A stretch of 64,000 nucleotides of DNA from Phenylobacterium sp. Root1290 (GTDB lineage: Bacteria > Pseudomonadota > Alphaproteobacteria > Caulobacterales > Caulobacteraceae), in the NCBI RefSeq assembly GCF_001425305.1, contig NZ_LMEE01000001.1, positions 570,646-634,645 on the forward strand, given 5' to 3'. A program made the position numbers and the translations under genes. Under the pieces are notes generated by a model, which did not search any database, had not been told where the DNA came from, and saw nothing but the letters and a program-made list of their open reading frames with translations. Below are positions 62,615 to 64,000 of this stretch, piece by piece (positions within the stretch are counted from its first letter, which is position 1; the number at the start of each line of letters is the position of its first letter).

Positions 62615-63340
62615 ATGGCGGCCTGTCTGGTGGTCGGCGCCGGCGACGGTGTGGGCGGAGCGATCGCACGCGCCTTCGCAGCGGAAGGCATGGAGGTCTG
62701 CATCACGCGGCGGGCCCGCAACCTCGAGCAGTTGGAAGAACTCGCCCAATCGATCCGTGACGGCGGCGGCAAGGCTCGCGCCTACGGGGTCGACGCCCGC
62801 TCCGAAGAGGAAATGATCGCTCTCGTCGACAAGATCGAGGCCGAGGTGGGCCCATTGGAGGTCGTCGTCTTCAACATCGGCGCGAACGTCCGCTTCAGCC
62901 TGACCGAGACCACCTCGCGCGTCTTCCACAAGGTCTGGGAAATGGCCTGCTTCGCCGGGTTCCTGACCGGTCGCGAGGCGGCGCGCGTGATGATCCCCCG
63001 GGGCCGCGGCACGATCCTCTTCACCGGCGCCTCGGCGTCCGTGCGGGGCCGGCAAGGATTTGCCGCTTTCGCCTCGGCCAAGCACGGCCTCAGGGCCTTG
63101 GCTCAGTCGGCCGCCCGCGAGCTCGGCCCGCAAGGGATCCACGTCGCCCATGTGGTCGTAGATGGATCGATCGACGGAGTGTTCTCCCGCACCAACATCC
63201 CCGACGTCGAGGCGCGGCTTGAAGGCGACAGAATCCTCAAGCCCGAAGAGATCGCCAGCAACTATGTCTGGCTGCACAAGCAACAACGCTCGGCCTGGAC
63301 GCACGAACTCGATCTGCGGCCCTGGACCGAGACCTGGTGA
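62615..63340 (+). CDS. SDR-family protein with Tyr replaced by Phe at the catalytic position
   Basis: A 241-residue SDR-fold protein: LVVGAGDGVGGAIARAF at the start, FNIGANVRF, TGASAS and then GFAAFASAKHGL. Where active SDRs carry Tyr-x3-Lys this one has Phe152-x3-Lys156, so ordinary hydride-transfer chemistry may be lost or altered. ATG 62615 follows GGGAGACG. It starts a unit with the isomerase-like gene, ten bases apart, under probable control of the divergent HxlR regulator. Confidence 0.85.
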   Translation: MAACLVVGAGDGVGGAIARAFAAEGMEVCITRRARNLEQLEELAQSIRDGGGKARAYGVDARSEEEMIALVDKIEAEVGPLEVVVFNIGANVRFSLTETTSRVFHKVWEMACFAGFLTGREAARVMIPRGRGTILFTGASASVRGRQGFAAFASAKHGLRALAQSAARELGPQGIHVAHVVVDGSIDGVFSRTNIPDVEARLEGDRILKPEEIASNYVWLHKQQRSAWTHELDLRPWTETW

Positions 63341-63350
63341 GGAAAGACCC

Positions 63351-63953
63351 ATGGGAAAGACCGTCGAGTTCATCTTCGATTTCGCCAGCCCCAACGCCTA
63401 TCTGGCCCATTGCGTCCTGCCCGACATCGCACAGCGGACCAGCGCCGAGATCGTCATCACGCCCAGCCTGCTCGGCGGGCTCTTCAAGATCACCGGCAAC
63501 CAGGCGCCGATGACGGCCTTCGGCGGCATTCAGGGCAAGCTGGCCTACGAGGCGCTCGAGACCAAGCGCTTCATCGCCAAGCATGGCCTCAGCCAGTACC
63601 AGTTCAACCCGCACTTTCCGATCAACACGCTGCTGATCATGCGCGGCCTGGTCGCCGCCCGCCGCATGGGGGTCGAGAGCCCCTACACTCAGGCGGTCTT
63701 CGCCGGGATGTGGGAGCGCGGCCTGAAGATGGATGATCCGGCCGTCGTGGCGAGCGTCCTCACCGAGGCCGGGCTCGACGCCAAGGCGATCCTGGAGGCC
63801 ACCCAGGATCCCGAAGTCAAAGCCGAGCTGCTGGCCAACACCGAATCCGCCGCCGCGCGGGGCGCCTTCGGGATTCCCACCTTTTTCGTCGGCGACGAGA
63901 TGTTCTTCGGCAAGGAACGCCTTGGCCAGGTCGAGGAGGAACTGGCGGCCTAG
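63351..63953 (+). CDS. 2-hydroxychromene-2-carboxylate isomerase-like (DsbA/kappa-GST fold)
   Basis: A 200-residue protein of the HCCA isomerase/kappa-glutathione-transferase group. The N-terminal EFIFDFASPNAYLAH has Ser13, the residue that contacts glutathione or the active-site water in the family, and FGIPTFFVGDEMFFGKERL near the C-terminus gives the cis-proline loop. Family members isomerise ring-cleavage products of naphthalene-like aromatics. GAGGAAAG forms the ribosome site. With the SDR it suggests a small catabolic or detoxification unit, but the substrate is unknown. Confidence 0.88.
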   Translation: MGKTVEFIFDFASPNAYLAHCVLPDIAQRTSAEIVITPSLLGGLFKITGNQAPMTAFGGIQGKLAYEALETKRFIAKHGLSQYQFNPHFPINTLLIMRGLVAARRMGVESPYTQAVFAGMWERGLKMDDPAVVASVLTEAGLDAKAILEATQDPEVKAELLANTESAAARGAFGIPTFFVGDEMFFGKERLGQVEEELAA

Positions 63954-64000
63954 CGTCGCCGGCTCAAACCGGTCTACCACTCCGTTTCTGGGGAGCTGGA

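Noticed and set aside
1..64000. CRISPR array, tRNA or rRNA genes
   Set aside because: No regularly spaced repeats, no cloverleaf with a GGTTCRA-type T arm, and no rRNA sequence were recognised in the gaps.

Overview
The window is GC-rich, densely packed chromosomal DNA from an alphaproteobacterium. Gene order and content (lptF-lptG divergent from pepA, lptD-surA-pdxA, fabD-fabG-acpP-fabF-mltG, yicC-gmk, nasT-nasS next to an assimilatory nitrate operon, clustered GANTC sites, an intergenic mosaic repeat) suggest Caulobacterales, family Caulobacteraceae, most likely Phenylobacterium or a close relative. That assignment is inference from gene content; no rRNA or tRNA gene was seen.

Layout. 1-5.9 kb: two tandem RND efflux permeases, the first cut by the window edge. 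5.9-9.5 kb: a bile-acid-symporter-like carrier, a formylglycine-generating enzyme with its catalytic cysteine pair, an alpha/beta hydrolase and a CorA-type transporter. 9.5-19.4 kb: a nitrate assimilation locus read leftward: mobA, nasT, nasS, a 222-nt leader, narK-type transporter, nirB, nirD, nasA, cobA. It covers uptake, both reduction steps, siroheme supply, molybdenum cofactor maturation and a nitrate-sensing antitermination switch. 19.4-22.5 kb: I78-like lipoprotein, holC, hydrolase and pepA.

22.7-36.6 kb: the outer-membrane biogenesis run lptF-lptG-lptD-surA-pdxA, then rsmA displaced by about 6 kb of other genes (DUF885 protein, rsmJ, greB, MTA/SAH nucleosidase, a FliK-like plus FlhB-tail-like pair, an unknown protein). 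36.6-45.7 kb is more accessory: SDR, hotdog-fold protein, an atypical lower-GC HNH nuclease gene, chloroperoxidase-like hydrolase, small membrane and exported proteins, pncB, a secreted protein behind a GANTC-rich AT-rich promoter region, a solitary phage-terminase-small-subunit-like protein with a duplicated DNA-binding domain, and a small cysteine-rich protein behind a perfect GTTC-N7-GTTC (SOS-like) box.

45.9-53.5 kb: gmk, yicC, a DUF2853-transmembrane-OmpA fusion, mltG, fabF, acpP, fabG and fabD, all leftward. 53.6-64 kb: a medium-chain dehydrogenase, an AttEFGH-like ABC system (ATPase, long FtsX-type permease, secreted lipocalin-like protein), a thioesterase-like protein, an exported S9 peptidase, and a divergent HxlR regulator / SDR / hydroxychromene-carboxylate-isomerase-like unit.

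The best candidates for undescribed biology are the SOS-box small protein plus terminase-like protein (44.6-45.7 kb), the DUF2853-OmpA envelope protein (47.6-48.7 kb), the displaced FliK/FlhB-like pair (33.5-34.8 kb) and the RNA leader between nasS and narK.
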